From Norana najaformis (lineage: Eukaryota > Annelida > Clitellata > Crassiclitellata > Hormogastridae), in contig OZ029917.1 of assembly GCA_964023275.1 (NCBI GenBank), forward strand, positions 32,750,005 through 32,814,004: DNA of 64,000 nucleotides, read 5' to 3'. Made by a program: the position numbers and the translations under genes. The notes under the pieces were generated by a model, which was given only the letters and a program-made list of their open reading frames with translations, was not told where the DNA came from and ran no database searches. The first letter of the stretch is position 1; the number at the start of each line of letters is the position of its first letter. Shown here piece by piece: positions 43,965 through 55,600 of this stretch.

Positions 43965-46544
43965 GTTTTTGACGTCAACCATTTGGCGGCTTTGGGTGCG
44001 AAGGAAGTTATCTCCATTCCATTAGGACGTAGCCATAGTTGTTCTTTAAAAACCTACTAAACAGTATATCGTTATCCTCACAGCAGGGTCTCTTGTTAGC
44101 AGCGCATCAAACGCGCCGTTTGTGTGGCCAATGTCAGACATTTCGTTAGTTAGGCTGACTGGAAAAGAAGGCACAGGAAGTGAGAAAACAGGTAGCAGCT
44201 ACAACCCTCTCAAAGACATTGGAAATGAAGTTTAGCGCAGAAACTGGACAGTAACTTGATAAATCTTCCGGAGAAGGGGGTTGGCTTCTTGTGAAACGGG
44301 TCATCCAAAGCATGGGCAAGCAGGAAGGAAAGCAACCTTCAGCGAGGGACAGGCTGACATTCCCCCCAACCCCTGCAGTGTCGTTAGGCAGGGCGCCGAG
44401 GCAGCGGAAACTCAGGCGGGGAAGGCAGCGGACTATAGTGCGTCGGGTGGAGCTTAGGGCTATGGGCGAATGAAAACGGCGAAAAAGGAAGTAGTTTAGC
44501 CGCCGACATAAAGTGTACAGTTACATTGAATCACATCTTTGTCGTCCAACAAAAAACTAACAGTACACAAATATATAGTCCTACATACTGTACATACAAA
44601 CATACATGCATGCTTACACATATGCCAAACCACACACGCCCTCCATCTGAGTCTGAGTGGCATGCCATGGGCTTGGACCCCCGAACCCGAACTAATGTGT
44701 GGCAGAGAATGTTGTTGAAATTTGTACATGCATTGCGTTAATTTACAATGCAAATAATCATAAAAATAACCTATTAATGTAAACCATAGCCTATATATGT
44801 ATGCATGCAAAATATAATACATAATATTTAATTTTCAGTTAATAAATTAAAAGATAAGCTTAAAATCGTCGATCGCTTAGGTTCTGCCCGAGACTCTACA
44901 GGACAACTTGTCCTGTTTTAAAATACCTACGCTAAAATTCAACAAACACAAACAATTTGTTCCTTAAGTATGTAGATTCTTTCGGCTGCAGAGGGACGTC
45001 GCCTGACCCTCTAATCGGGACGTTGCATCTGTACCCCAGGATCTCTCACTAGAATCTTTACCCTAGAACTCCATGTATAACTTCCAGATTCAATCTCACA
45101 TACATACATAAATACATGCATATATACTTACGTACATACATAAATAAATGCCTACGACTTATACATACGCAAATACAATGCACATACATGAATGCATATA
45201 ATATGTATGCATAATTATAGATGTGTATGTGCATGTTTTTGGATGAGGTGTGTGATTGAGTTGCAGTGTTTCGTGTCGAGATGTTCATTCCATTGATCTC
45301 ACCCAGAGTGTCTGTTTCATTCGATAGGACGCGTTCAGATAAACGCTGAAGTGGATTTGACACACAAGCATCATTAATGCCCTACATACGCAGCAGCAGG
45401 AGAAGGTGGAAAGTAATCGAACCAGGTTCCCACCAGCTGCAACAAAGTTCTTTTGCATCGGACGTCGGTTTTCGATTTTTCTGTAGTTTTATTGTCCTTC
45501 TGCATATGAATGTCTTTCAAACTCGAATGTTCTCCGAATGCTTACCAGATTAATGTAATACATTACGCAGAGCGAGAGGACGTTAGCCTTCGAGGAACTA
45601 TTATCTAATCTTTCCACACGATTGACTGTAGTATCTGATGGATACTAGATGCTATACTGTATATGCTACATTTCTGACTGCTGTTCGACTTTTGGCTTTC
45701 CCTCAGAGCTAACTCCAACTGTCCCGTCTAGTTAATTCCACTTGGCTGACTGCTCTGACTGAGTGCTCTCCCTGAGTGCTCTCTCACTCCTGACTCCGTC
45801 TCTTAAGTTAGTTTCGGCAGAGTTTCTAAAAGGTACGTGTTGATTCCTAATAGGCTCGTCATCTTTGCGCTTACACCTTGGATTCGCAAAGTGTGATGTC
45901 AGTTTAATATTATGCTCCTCCCATTCTTAACTTCTCCCTAGGCTAACCCTATCTATCAGTCTTAAGTGACAGACGGCTTCTGTGTAGGCGTGGTCCTCCA
46001 ATAAACCTCTCCGGCCCGCTACCTGCTGTAATACTTTACGCATCAGTTAATTAAGGTGGATGAGCGCTAACCTGCCCTTTCTAGACTAGCTGGCGTCTAG
46101 TTATCTATCATCTTCGACTTCTTGGCGTCGGGCGCTGCCTTAAGTGCTACCTGATAATTATATTCCAGAAGTTGTTATATATATATATATCGCTTCTTTC
46201 CAGTTGCAAGCGTCTCTCATCCTTCTGCCAGTTGCGCCATGTTTCGGGCGTGGTTCGCCCGTTGTCTGGATCTAGGTTTTGTCCCAGCGCTTTTCTGTCC
46301 AGTATTTCCAACGATGTGACCAATATCTCCACAGAGTTTTGACAAGAAGAGCCAAAGCATCGACACAGGAGTCACGCCATCAATACGCACAGCATTCATT
46401 GCGCAATGCGTTGGTGTAAAGCTCTTTTATAATTGTCACGGGTTGCTCTTGTTGGTAGAATATATTTTGGTTCTTTAGTATATATATATATACATATATA
46501 TGTGGATTTGTGAGTGCCTAGTTTAATTTAGTTATTTTTTGTTA

Positions 46545-46870
46545 TCATTAATTAATAACTTCTATCGCTCGGGTGTGGAACGCACAACCGATCGCGCACC
46601 AAAACCAAACCGCAATCAGGTCATTATCCAGAGAATCAGCCCATTAAGACAGATAGGCAGCCGATCTTGGATAAGCAGTTTGAAAAAGGTAAGCTGTAAG
46701 CGAATTGACATAAGAGACTTGTCAGAACAAACACACACACAAGTAGAGAGTTCCAAAACTCAAGTCCAGCTACCAAAAAGCCAGTTAACCAAACAGTTCT
46801 AGGCTTAGATATCACAAGAGAAAGGAAATCAGATTGAATAAAGATTAAGTCTGATGAATGAGGACTCATT
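46545..46870 (-). repeat. Interspersed repeat family D
   Basis: Partner of 30797-31080: same start TTAATTAATAACTTCTATCGC, then GATCGCGCACCA, TTGGATAAGCAGTTTGAAAAA and TCAGAACAAACACA. No coding potential seen. Confidence 0.55.
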
Positions 46871-46984
46871 TTAAGTATCGTGATTGGCCAGAGTTCGATG
46901 TTTTTGAACTATAAGCCCAATTTGAAAATCCTTTGCTGAACGAGAAGCCAGTGCAGAGATTTAAGCACAGAGGATATGTATTGC

Positions 46985-47090
46985 TCATAATGAAATTATT
47001 TTGATTTACTTACACTACTCAACAGTTATATAGCACATTCTAAGAACCTCTCAAAGGCACTGATAGGTTTTTGACCACCTTTTTAATTGT
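46985..47090 (-). repeat. L2/CR1-type 3' tail, minus strand
   Basis: The reverse complement has GAGAGGTTCTTAGAATGTGC followed by TATATAACTGTTGAGTAGTG, comparable to other tails in the window. Confidence 0.4.
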
Positions 47091-48104
47091 TCTGTTTTCT
47101 TCCTCACTGCTCTGCTTCTCGTTCTCGCTCTTCCTCACTCTAACTCTTGGCGACAAGGCAGCATGAACGGCAATTTAAAATGAACGCAGCACTTAATTAG
47201 GCCTGTTCACATACACCCTGCAGTGAAACCCGAACATCAGACGGGCAGTTAACACTGCAGCTGCCCAGTCATGAAATGCAGATTCGTGAAGCGTTAATCC
47301 TGGCCATAATTACACACCAGTATTTGCGTCAGCGTGATAGTAGTAATTTACTTCGGAGGCTATTCAGCAGAAGACGCGGACATTTCGTGCTATCAGTGCT
47401 CCGCCGTATTAACAAAATCGCGTCCAAAGCATCTCTCGGTGAGGTTATGCGATGCAGCGGGTGCAAATGCCAGGTTCGACTGCTGATACTGCTGCTGCTG
47501 CTGATGCTGTTAATTAAGGTCGTTGTTGGAGTCGTATGTCAGTCGATGAAGAAATCGCATTAGGCGAATGTTTCTCATCCGGGCAACGGAAGGAAGACGA
47601 CGTCATCGGCTACAGTAAGAATCAGTTAATACATCCTCTGCATGGGGTAAGTGCATATTTAGACGCAACGGGTAATCCACTCACAGTAATCGTCCATCGG
47701 GCAGGTTCCATGCGCGTCAAATGAAACAGCACCTGGTATCATAAATTGTTCCGGTCAACCTTATAAAGTCCGATCTTCAAGACTCGAGTCCTTCTGATTG
47801 CCTCGCCTCGACCATTCGACCAGTACTCCCGAGAACAATGATTGAGATTCTGGGCTTAATGTTCACATGTAGGTGTTTTGAACACTCTTTGCCGCCGGCT
47901 GTTGTCCTAGTGCTCCGCACTTTGGCGTGGTGAAGACTGATGCCTCTTGCACCTGCATGAATACAAATGAGGCTGAAATTCTCTGGTGTTCCACTGTCTA
48001 ATGGTTCTTTATCTCCTGATTCCTTGCCACCCACTCTTGATTCTCTCGTTCACTCAACTCTGGATTAAATCCGGTCAAGCTTTTTCTCCCATGCGTTAGT
48101 CCAT

Positions 48105-48837
48105 CTCTAGTTGAAGTCATCTCTGGGTGATGACCGCATGGCAAATTACAGACCAATTCTGAACTTGAATTTTATTTATGAACTTCTCAAACGTGTCGTT
48201 AGAAAGCGACTAGAGGCACACCTGCCTTCAAACTCGTTAATTCTTCCTTTCTATTCAGCATATCGCAAATTTTACTTAAGTGAAATGGCACTTCTCTCTG
48301 TCCACAATGATATTAGCTGCTCTATGCACAATAGTAAAGTAAATGCAGTGGCTTTTCTTGACTACTTGTTGTATTTGATATTGTCGACCAGTCTATCCTG
48401 CTTCATCGCCTTGAGAACTGGTTTGGAGTACTAGGTCTGGCTCTAAAATAGTTCCAGTCATATCTTATTCTCCGCATTCAATCTTGTGCAGCACGGTGGT
48501 CTATCGATAACGCGTTTGGTCAATGATCATGTGGTTGCTGGTTCGACTCCTTCGACTCCAAATAACGACCATGGACAAGTTGTTTGCGCACGCTGTGTCT
48601 CTGTCACCAAGCAGTATAATTTGGTATCGGCGTAAGTTGGGAAGTAAGAGGCAAGTCCTGCGATGCAATGGTCTCGTGTCCAGGATTTTGGGATTCATTC
48701 ATTGCGCGTTGAAGGGTCTATGAAAAGGAAATAAGCGTCTCTCCTCTTACGTCTCGTTTCTGGGATATGGAATACTTTACTTATTCTGTGTTTATTGCAG
48801 GAGCATTGTCAGCCCAGATACCATTCACTTGCGGCGT

Positions 48838-48873
<36 letters not shown>

Positions 48874-50010
48874 ACACACACACAAACACACACACAAACA
48901 CACTCACACATGTTCTCTCTACCACTCCATTAAGTACTTTATTGAATCAGAGTGGTCTAAAACATCATCTTTATGCTGATGATACTGAGCTCTGTTGGGA
49001 AATTTCTCGTCTTCCTGCTCTCTTGCTCTATTAAATGATCTGAGGTTTTGGATGGCAGATCATAGACTGCTCTTAGATCCATCCAAAACTGAGTTCCTGT
49101 TTTTCGTCACTAGCAATTGACAAATTTAAACTGCTGAATTCAGCCACGTTAGTAATTCTAGTTGGCTCGTAATTTAGGTTTTTGCTTCTAACCTATCCTC
49201 CAGTGAACCCATTAACTGGATATATACATCATCTTCCTATCACATTCGTGATATCACAAGGATTAGGCGCCACATTTCTTGTTCTGCCTTTATTTGTGTA
49301 GCAATTGCCCTGGTATCTTGTCGTCTCGACTACTGTAACTCGCTTTTTATTGGCATTTCAAAAGCTTACCTGATGGAGCTTCAAAAGGTCGAAAACATTT
49401 TTGCCAGAGCTATCACCCAACCTCCAGAGTATCAACATATATCTCCAATTCTAAAATTGTTGCACTTGCTACCCATAGAAAAGATAACAGTTTCGAGACC
49501 GGGCTAATTCTTTATTAGGTTCTGCATTTCAGCCAACCTCACTATCTGCATCTCACGCTGACTCCCAAGACTTGCAACTACTCAGCAAGGTCCTCTGATT
49601 GTCTCACTCTGGACAAGGACAGCCCTCGGTGAGCGCGCCGGCTCTGTTGTCGACCCCAGGCTCTGGAGCTCTCTTCCGGCAAACGTTCGCTCTGCAGAGT
49701 CTGTGTTGGCCTTTAGATCTCGATTAAAACTCAATATTTTCCTAGACTGATTTCCTCCGTAGGCTGTTTCTGTCTCTTATCGAATTTGGCTTTTGACTGG
49801 ACTCACCCTGAAAATTGGAAACTCTGTTTAGTAGCGACCATCGATTTATGCCTTTAGCATCAGTGCAGTGAAAGTTATTGGATTTGGATTTTTTGGATTT
49901 TGCCTTACTGCCTATTCCCACAGTAGACTTCTTCTGTATCTCAAGGCACTTAACTTTTGTAATTCGCCCGCACTTGGCTTTATCACTACGTCTGCTGCTG
50001 CGTTAAGAAT
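48105..50010 (+). pseudogene. L2/CR1-type LINE with RT domain, split by a SINE
   Basis: The longest element of this group here. The RT part reads MANYRPILNLNFIYELLKR, SAYRKFYLSEMALL, and after an interruption HHLYADDTELCW. The thumb/C-terminal part reads CRLDYCNSLFIGISKAYL, LQKVENIFARAI and HISPILKLLHLLP. The end is DPRLWSSLPANVRSAESV and FRSRLKLNIFLD followed by a stop near 49748. A tRNA-like SINE (about 48488-48760) and a (CT)n(CA)n tract (48839-48910) interrupt the coding part. Numerous stops and shifts make it inactive. Confidence 0.82.
48488..48760 (+). repeat. tRNA-derived SINE, copy 2, nested in a LINE
   Basis: B box GGTTCGACTCC at 48540-48550 after a degraded A box. It is followed by AACGACCATGGACAAGTTGT, nearly the same as in copy 3. 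It interrupts the RT domain of the L2/CR1-type LINE at 48.1-50.0 kb, so it inserted later. Confidence 0.65.
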
Positions 50011-50334
50011 AAACGAGACTGATTAAATCGGTTAGGGTCGGGGTATGTAAGGCTATACTTAAAAAACAATCGTTGACTTTATCGCAACAACACTAACCGC
50101 GCCGACACTTTAGTCGACAGTGACTCTTAGATATCTAACTGAAAACCTTATCGCTAAACCTAACCCGTGCTGCGTCCGGTGCATTTATCCCCGTGGTATG
50201 CCTGGATTGCTAGTAACGATAAAGTGCACGGGGGCCGATAATGACACCGGCCACTAGGGGCGCTGTTCAGAGTCCATGGTGGCGAAAAGACTAAACTAAG
50301 AAGGCAAGGCAATGCAGCATGGTAATGTAATACA

Positions 50335-50430
50335 ACATTATTACCAAGACAATATAGCGCCTTTAAAGTATTTCTCAGAAGCGCTGGTTGTCGGTGGGAT
50401 CGTGCAGCGCCACTTCCGGGCATCTCAGCA
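50335..50430 (-). repeat. L2/CR1-type 3' tail, minus strand
   Basis: The reverse complement ends AAAGGCGCTATATTGTCTTGG and TAATAATGTTGTATTACATT, a usual tail of these LINEs. Confidence 0.45.
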
Positions 50431-50517
50431 GCGGAAGTGCGCTCGACCGGAGGGCGAGTATCAGATGGTGCGTGCAGTGCCACTGGCCACCAGCAGAGAC
50501 AGGTCTAAACGCATACA

Positions 50518-50690
50518 CACGGTGATCTGTGGTAGCGCGCTGGTTTTGTTATCCAACGACTGCGGGTTCGAGCCTGCTTAGCGGACTACATGTAACGACC
50601 CTGGACAAGTTGTTCGCGCAAGCTTCATATTAAAATTTATTGACCTTGCACGCGTAATAAGTGCTTTAAATAAATAAATAAATAAATATT
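50518..50690 (+). repeat. tRNA-derived SINE, copy 3, with (AAAT)n tail
   Basis: A box near GTGGTAGCGCGCTGG and B box GGGTTCGAGCC at about 50563-50573, then TAACGACCCTGGACAAGTTG, then CACGCGTAATAAGTGCTTT and a (AAAT)n tail at 50668-50690. The most complete copy. Confidence 0.7.
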
Positions 50691-51636
50691 ATGCCACGTA
50701 CACAGATCTTCTGTAAGAAAAGGTAGACCAGTTATAGTAATGTAATTAATCTGCCATTTATTAGGCGCTTCTTTCAGCAACAGTCCGCGAAGGTGCAGCC
50801 ATGGAGTTGTCGAACGCAACGGATGTATGGATCAAAAGGATCCGTTGAGCAGCTGTCTTAAAGACTGTGTATAGCGTCGTTTGATTGCTTTAATTGTCTT
50901 CTCGATGTCCATCTTTCAGTTGCACGATTCTGAAAGAATTCTGTCTCTCGCTTTCCGACTTCAAGGTAAACTGAGCCTGGCAACAATCTAAAGCAATCAA
51001 CGACGGACACCTACTTTCAACGAAGTACGTGTCTATCGATGACAGGAAACGATCATTTGTGCCTGTCTGTCTAACTGTCTCTCATCAACCATGCACCTCT
51101 CAAGATAATGCCTAGAAATCCAATCCGAGAAGATGCATCCTGAGTCGGACTCACTGAGCATTCCATCTCCTCGGATTGATATTTTCACAATAGTAAAGTC
51201 TAAATGGAAACGAAAAAGTCGTCAACTGATCCTCATGATAATTATTTTCCATTCGCTTTACATTACGTGTACGAAGAAATGTCGTTGCTATTGTGAAAAC
51301 CTTTTAGTTTAAATGTATTACGTTGACGAAATTTATAGAGCCACGCTTCAGGAGTACTACTAATTTTCGTTATTATTATCATCATTATCAGCGTAATCAC
51401 TATCATCTTCATCAATTCCATCATCGTCATCATCATCATCAGTAGCAGCAGCAATCCGTATTACTGTGGCATTAGTGCTGCACGTCTGCTTCAGGAGTCA
51501 ATCACCAAAAGTGACAAATCGCAGAAGGATGCTTTACTGTGATAAACGTTTCATTCCTACCTAAATATTTTCATCAACTTCGCTTCTTATTCAGAGTATG
51601 AATAGGTTCCGAGCCGGACAGTCGAACCTCAGATCT
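50691..51636. other. No gene recognised
   Basis: Intergenic; a degenerate (CAT)n tract lies at 51370-51450. Confidence 0.5.
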
Positions 51637-51644
51637 ACAGGCCT

Positions 51645-52150
51645 CAGTAATGTAGTCAAGTCTATTTAAGTCGAGTCCGAGTCGAGTCTGAGTCCAGAGG
51701 TGTTCGAGTCTGAGTCAAGTCCAAGTCGTCCGACATTTGAGTCCGAGTCGAGTCATTAAAAATCGAGTACCAGTCCGAGTTCGAGTCCATCAACATCAAA
51801 ATTCATTGAAATACGCAATTCGAAGGCATTGAAAAAGATAACAGCACTATTTATGCAGTAATTTGTCCAAATTACACTTTATAAACACTAACTTAGATAA
51901 AGTTTTGTTTGTTTAGAAGAATCACCTATTTCGGATGCGTAGGTAAGCAAGCCCACGTGTCCTATTCCTGTGGTAAAATCAAAATCGTGACTCGGAAACC
52001 GAGTCAGCGAGTGAAATTCGAGTCCAGGGGTTTCGAGTCCGAGTCCAAGTCCGAGTCATGACAGCCTGAGTTCGAGTCCGAGTCCACAAAAACTGACTCG
52101 AGTAGGACTCAAGTCCTTGACCGGACTCGAATAGGCCTACTACATCACTG
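51645..52150. mobile_element. Non-autonomous hAT-like MITE rich in GAGTC repeats
   Basis: Begins CAGTAATGTAGT and ends with the inverse ACTACATCACTG. The flanking 8-mers ACAGGCCT (51637-51644) and CCAGACCT (52151-52158) agree at six of eight positions, as expected for an aged 8-bp hAT duplication. Both ends carry many degenerate GAGTCCGAGTC motifs as subterminal repeats; the centre is AT-rich and non-coding. Confidence 0.75.
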
Positions 52151-52523
52151 CCAGACCTATGTACGCCGACTGTAGACTTTGGATTCGGTGAAGGAGGGGC
52201 GAGGACAGCCTTTGGAGTGGCATCGGCCGTCAACCACGGAGAGGTTCTACGACCAATCGGTCGGCTGCCGACAAATGCCTAAAGGCTTCAGAGATATCCA
52301 GCCGCTGCGTTTTCTATCAGCTCCGAAGAACTACTGAACGATTAGGCAACTGTGTGCTATGGACTTCATCGGCCGTTGTCGGTCCTTATCCTCGACGCCG
52401 GGCGGTCGAGGAACTGTCAACTGTCAACTATGGGAATCCTTTTGTTGACTTCTGCGTGTCTGCAGAAGACGGCACTGGTGACTATTCTAGTAAACTCTTG
52501 GTGTCACCACAGCTCGCTCACTA

Positions 52524-54901
52524 CACTGGGTCACAACGATTTTGCTACTGAAAGTAATGCATGTGCCTTATATTGATTCAAATGTGCTGGTTCCAAATAT
52601 GAAGTCAGAATCTGCCCAGCACGTCTAGATTTTAAGTTATGCATGCATTCAAGTAATGGCGTAAGGACTCGTTTTCGGTTATGTCCGTACATTCTGTTGT
52701 ATGTGTCTCCACGATTGCTGCCAATGATACGTGCATGCCTGCAAGTGTCGCCTGAAATATTCCTAACAGCAAGCCTGCAGCAGCCGCTAGACATGATTGG
52801 GCATGTCAGCTAGCTGACATCAGCATCAATACCAGTATATAAGGCGAGATTGCGTAGAACGAAGGTGAAGTTTTCTTATATAGCTGTAGCTAGTGTGTGA
52901 GATTTAATTTTGAAATGAAATGGGCGAGGCTGTGTTAACCATCCAGACAATTTTTGCTATGTTTGTGGTAAATATACTCTTTGTGACCAGGGTAAGAAGT
53001 TAACTAAGAGAGTGATGACTGCTTACAAGTATTATTTTGGATGCCAAATCGGAGACCAGGATAAAAGTTGGGCACCTCATGTCTGCTGCACCGTGTGCTA
53101 CTCTGGGCTTACACAGTGGCTGAATGGCAAAAGGAATTCAATGCCGTTTGCTGTGCCTATGGTATGGCGCGAGCCAAGAAATCATCATGCAGACTGTTAT
53201 TTCTGCATTACTAAAGTTGCTGGATTTTCAAAGAAAAATAAGTCTAAAATCGTTTATACTGATTGCGCCAGTGCCGCATGATGAAGAGAATCCAGTAACA
53301 TTTCCGCCTGCTGCGGGTGCTGATGAAACGGACAGTTCTGATGGTAATACAGAAGATGACGTTACTGTTTATGAATCCAGTGATCAAGATTTGGAAGAGG
53401 GTAGGCCGGATTTGATAAGGCAAGGTGAGTTAGATGATCTGGTGAGGGACCTATCTTTGTCAAAGGAGAAATCTGAACTGTTAGCCTCCAGACTAGGGGA
53501 GTGGAACTTGCTTCAAAAAGGTACCACAACATCACACTTCCGTTATCGTCACAAACAGTTAGCTACATATTACAAACTGGAAAATATCTGTTTCTGTACT
53601 GACGTGAACGGTCTCATGCTGAATTTAGGTTGCGAATACGTTCCTAATCAGTGGAGACTGTTCATAGATTCCAGCCAAGCGAGCTTGAAAGCTGTGTTGG
53701 TGCACAATGGTAACGAAAAGCCGTCTGTTCCTCTAGCCCACGCTGTAGGCCTCAAAGAGACATGTGATTCAATGAAACTCATTTCAGACCACAAATGGAA
53801 CATCTGTGCGGACCTCAAAGTGGTAGCACTTATTCTAGGCCTACAGCTGGGGCACACAAAACATATGTGCTTTTTGTGCTTGTGGAACAGTCGTGATGAC
53901 AGCAACCATTACAAAGTGAAACTGTGGCCTCCTAGATCTGAGCACATTGTTGGTCGGCACAACGTGCAACACGAACCATTGGTTGATCCATTGAAAGTGT
54001 ACTTACCAACACTTCACATTAAACTGGCCCTCATGAGGAATTTCGTAGTGGCAATGGAGCGTACTGGACAAGGCTTCCAGTATCTGAGAGATAAATTTGG
54101 AGCCGTCAAAACTGATGTTAAGCTGAAGGCTGGGATTTTTATTGGGCCAGAAATCCGCGAACTAATGCGTGATACTGTATTAGAACCAAGCTCAACCCAC
54201 TGGAATTTGCCGCTTGGGATGCATGTACGTTGGTGGTGCAAACTTCCTTGGGAATTACCGAGCTGAGAACTATGCTGAACTCGTTAGCAACATGCTAACA
54301 GCATATAAGCAACTCGGCTGCCGGATGTCACTAAAAATACATTTCTTACATTCCCATCTGGATTTTTTCCCACCAAACTTGGGTGATGTAAGCGATGAGC
54401 ATGGAGAGAGGTTCCATCAAGACATCTTCTCCTTTGAAGCAAGATATCAGGGCCACTGCAATTCCAACATGATGGGCGATTCCTGCTGGTTTCTACAGCG
54501 GGCAACAGCGGCCACTCACAAGCGCAAGAGCAAGTGCCTAAAGCACTTTTGAACTCGTATAGAGTTAAGCTAGAGACAAAATTTCGAAATGTATGCTTTC
54601 ATCAGAGTAACATACATATATTTATATTACATTTTAAAACATATTTTAATTTCAAGTTATAAAAGAATAACATTTTGTTTCTTGTTATGAATACTCTGAG
54701 TTTGCATAATTACACAGTTATAAGGAAATACTAGTTCTGTAAAGAGTTTGCATAATTATTAGCATGTATGCTGCATATCTTAAGAACCTGACGTGCTACA
54801 CAAAATCTGTCTTCAGATTTGGAATCACCAGATTCGATTTAGTGTAGTACACATAACATATGCCTAGTAGCAGGCGAAAAATTTTTTCGTGTGATCCAGT
54901 G
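52524..54901 (+). mobile_element. Degenerate CACTGG-ended DNA transposon, relative of the intact element
   Basis: Starts CACTGGGTCACA at 52524 and ends TGTGATCCAGTG at 54901. About 120 bp at each end match inversely, with shared blocks GCTACT, GATTC, TTCCAAAT, TGAAG and AGCACGTC. The three bases CTA flank both ends (52521-52523, 54902-54904), a possible 3-bp target duplication. The TIR tip after CACTGG differs from the element at 59.25 kb, so this is a separate subfamily. Confidence 0.8.
52918..54552 (+). pseudogene. Frame-broken transposase of the same family
   Basis: Collinear along its whole length with the 567-aa protein at 59.6-61.3 kb: NHPDNFCYVCG, GDQDKSWAPH, VPMVWRE, LFIDSSQASLKAVLV, CADLK, CFLCLWNSR, HFLHSHLDFFP, DEHGERFHQD. 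The reading frame is disturbed at least three times. The start region has its ATG out of frame with NHPD near 52917. A shift near 53270 leads to the TGA at 53280-53282. Two close shifts lie between 54200 and 54240. The DDE-type and zinc-type residues survive in the separate frames, so decay looks fairly recent. Confidence 0.88.
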
Positions 54902-55099
54902 CTATGACCACGGGAATCTTCGATTTGCAGATGTTGTTTCTACCACTTCAGGGCATTTCGTCACATCAGGTATTCTCTAACTGATGACATGGCAAGACAG
55001 TGGCATGTGCACTTGTTGGTTCTCGACTAAATTATGCTCCAGAGGGTTCAGAACTCTCTTTCTAGGATTGCTACGTGTTTTTCTCTTCTTTTTCTTCCT

Positions 55100-55178
55100 C
55101 CACCTCTTCTTCTTCTTCTTCTTCTTCTTCTTCTTCTTCTTCTTCTTCTTCTTCTTCTTCATCATCATCATCATCATG
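55100..55178. repeat. (TTC)n(ATC)n microsatellite
   Basis: About 18 TTC units then six ATC units, immediately before a LINE fragment. Confidence 0.95.
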
Positions 55179-55189
55179 ATAAAGTGCAT

Positions 55190-55600
55190 TAGTTCGCCTT
55201 TGTGATCTTCACTGGCCTCCCGTTGAATGGCGTATTAAGTTTAAGATTGCATGATTGGCCTTTAAGGCCAAGAATGCCAGTTTCCAATCATATCTTCATA
55301 CAAGGCTGCTGCGTTCTTCCGAAACTTGCTTGTTGCTGGAACCGAGGTTCAGGACAATTGCTTCAGCTGCTGTGCTCCTCGTATTTTGAATCATCTACCA
55401 CAAAAGGTCTGACTTCCTAACTCCTTTTCATCATTTAAATCACTTGTCAAGACTCACTGTTATACTCTGGCTTTTGCATGACTCCATCTTGGACGCCTAG
55501 TAAACATGCATCAACACCTCAGATTCAGATTTACTGACCATGCACGCGTTGTAAGTGCTTCTAATAAACAAGAAATAAATAATAAGTATGTGCAGTTTGC
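55190..55600 (+). pseudogene. L2/CR1-type LINE 3' fragment
   Basis: Begins DLHWPPVEWRIKFKIA, the LHWLPV motif, directly after a (TTC)n(ATC)n tract. Short fragments FNHLPQKV and a 3'UTR ending CACGCGTTGTAAGTGCTTCT-AATAAA follow. The end matches the tail of the SINE at 50.5-50.7 kb (CACGCGTAATAAGTGCTTTA), which suggests a LINE-SINE 3'-end pair. Confidence 0.65.

Larger units (their letters stand above)
42006..48104. other. Gene-poor region downstream of PAPSS
   Basis: No coding homology recognised. Contents: a 50-bp segment at about 42565-42610 that repeats 38905-38955, a pyrimidine-rich stretch at 43230-43350, (CAT)n, ATACATACATA-rich stretches at 44580-44620 and 45100-45210, (TA)n at 46175-46190 and 46480-46500, and a GC-richer block at 44280-44470. 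Confidence 0.5.
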
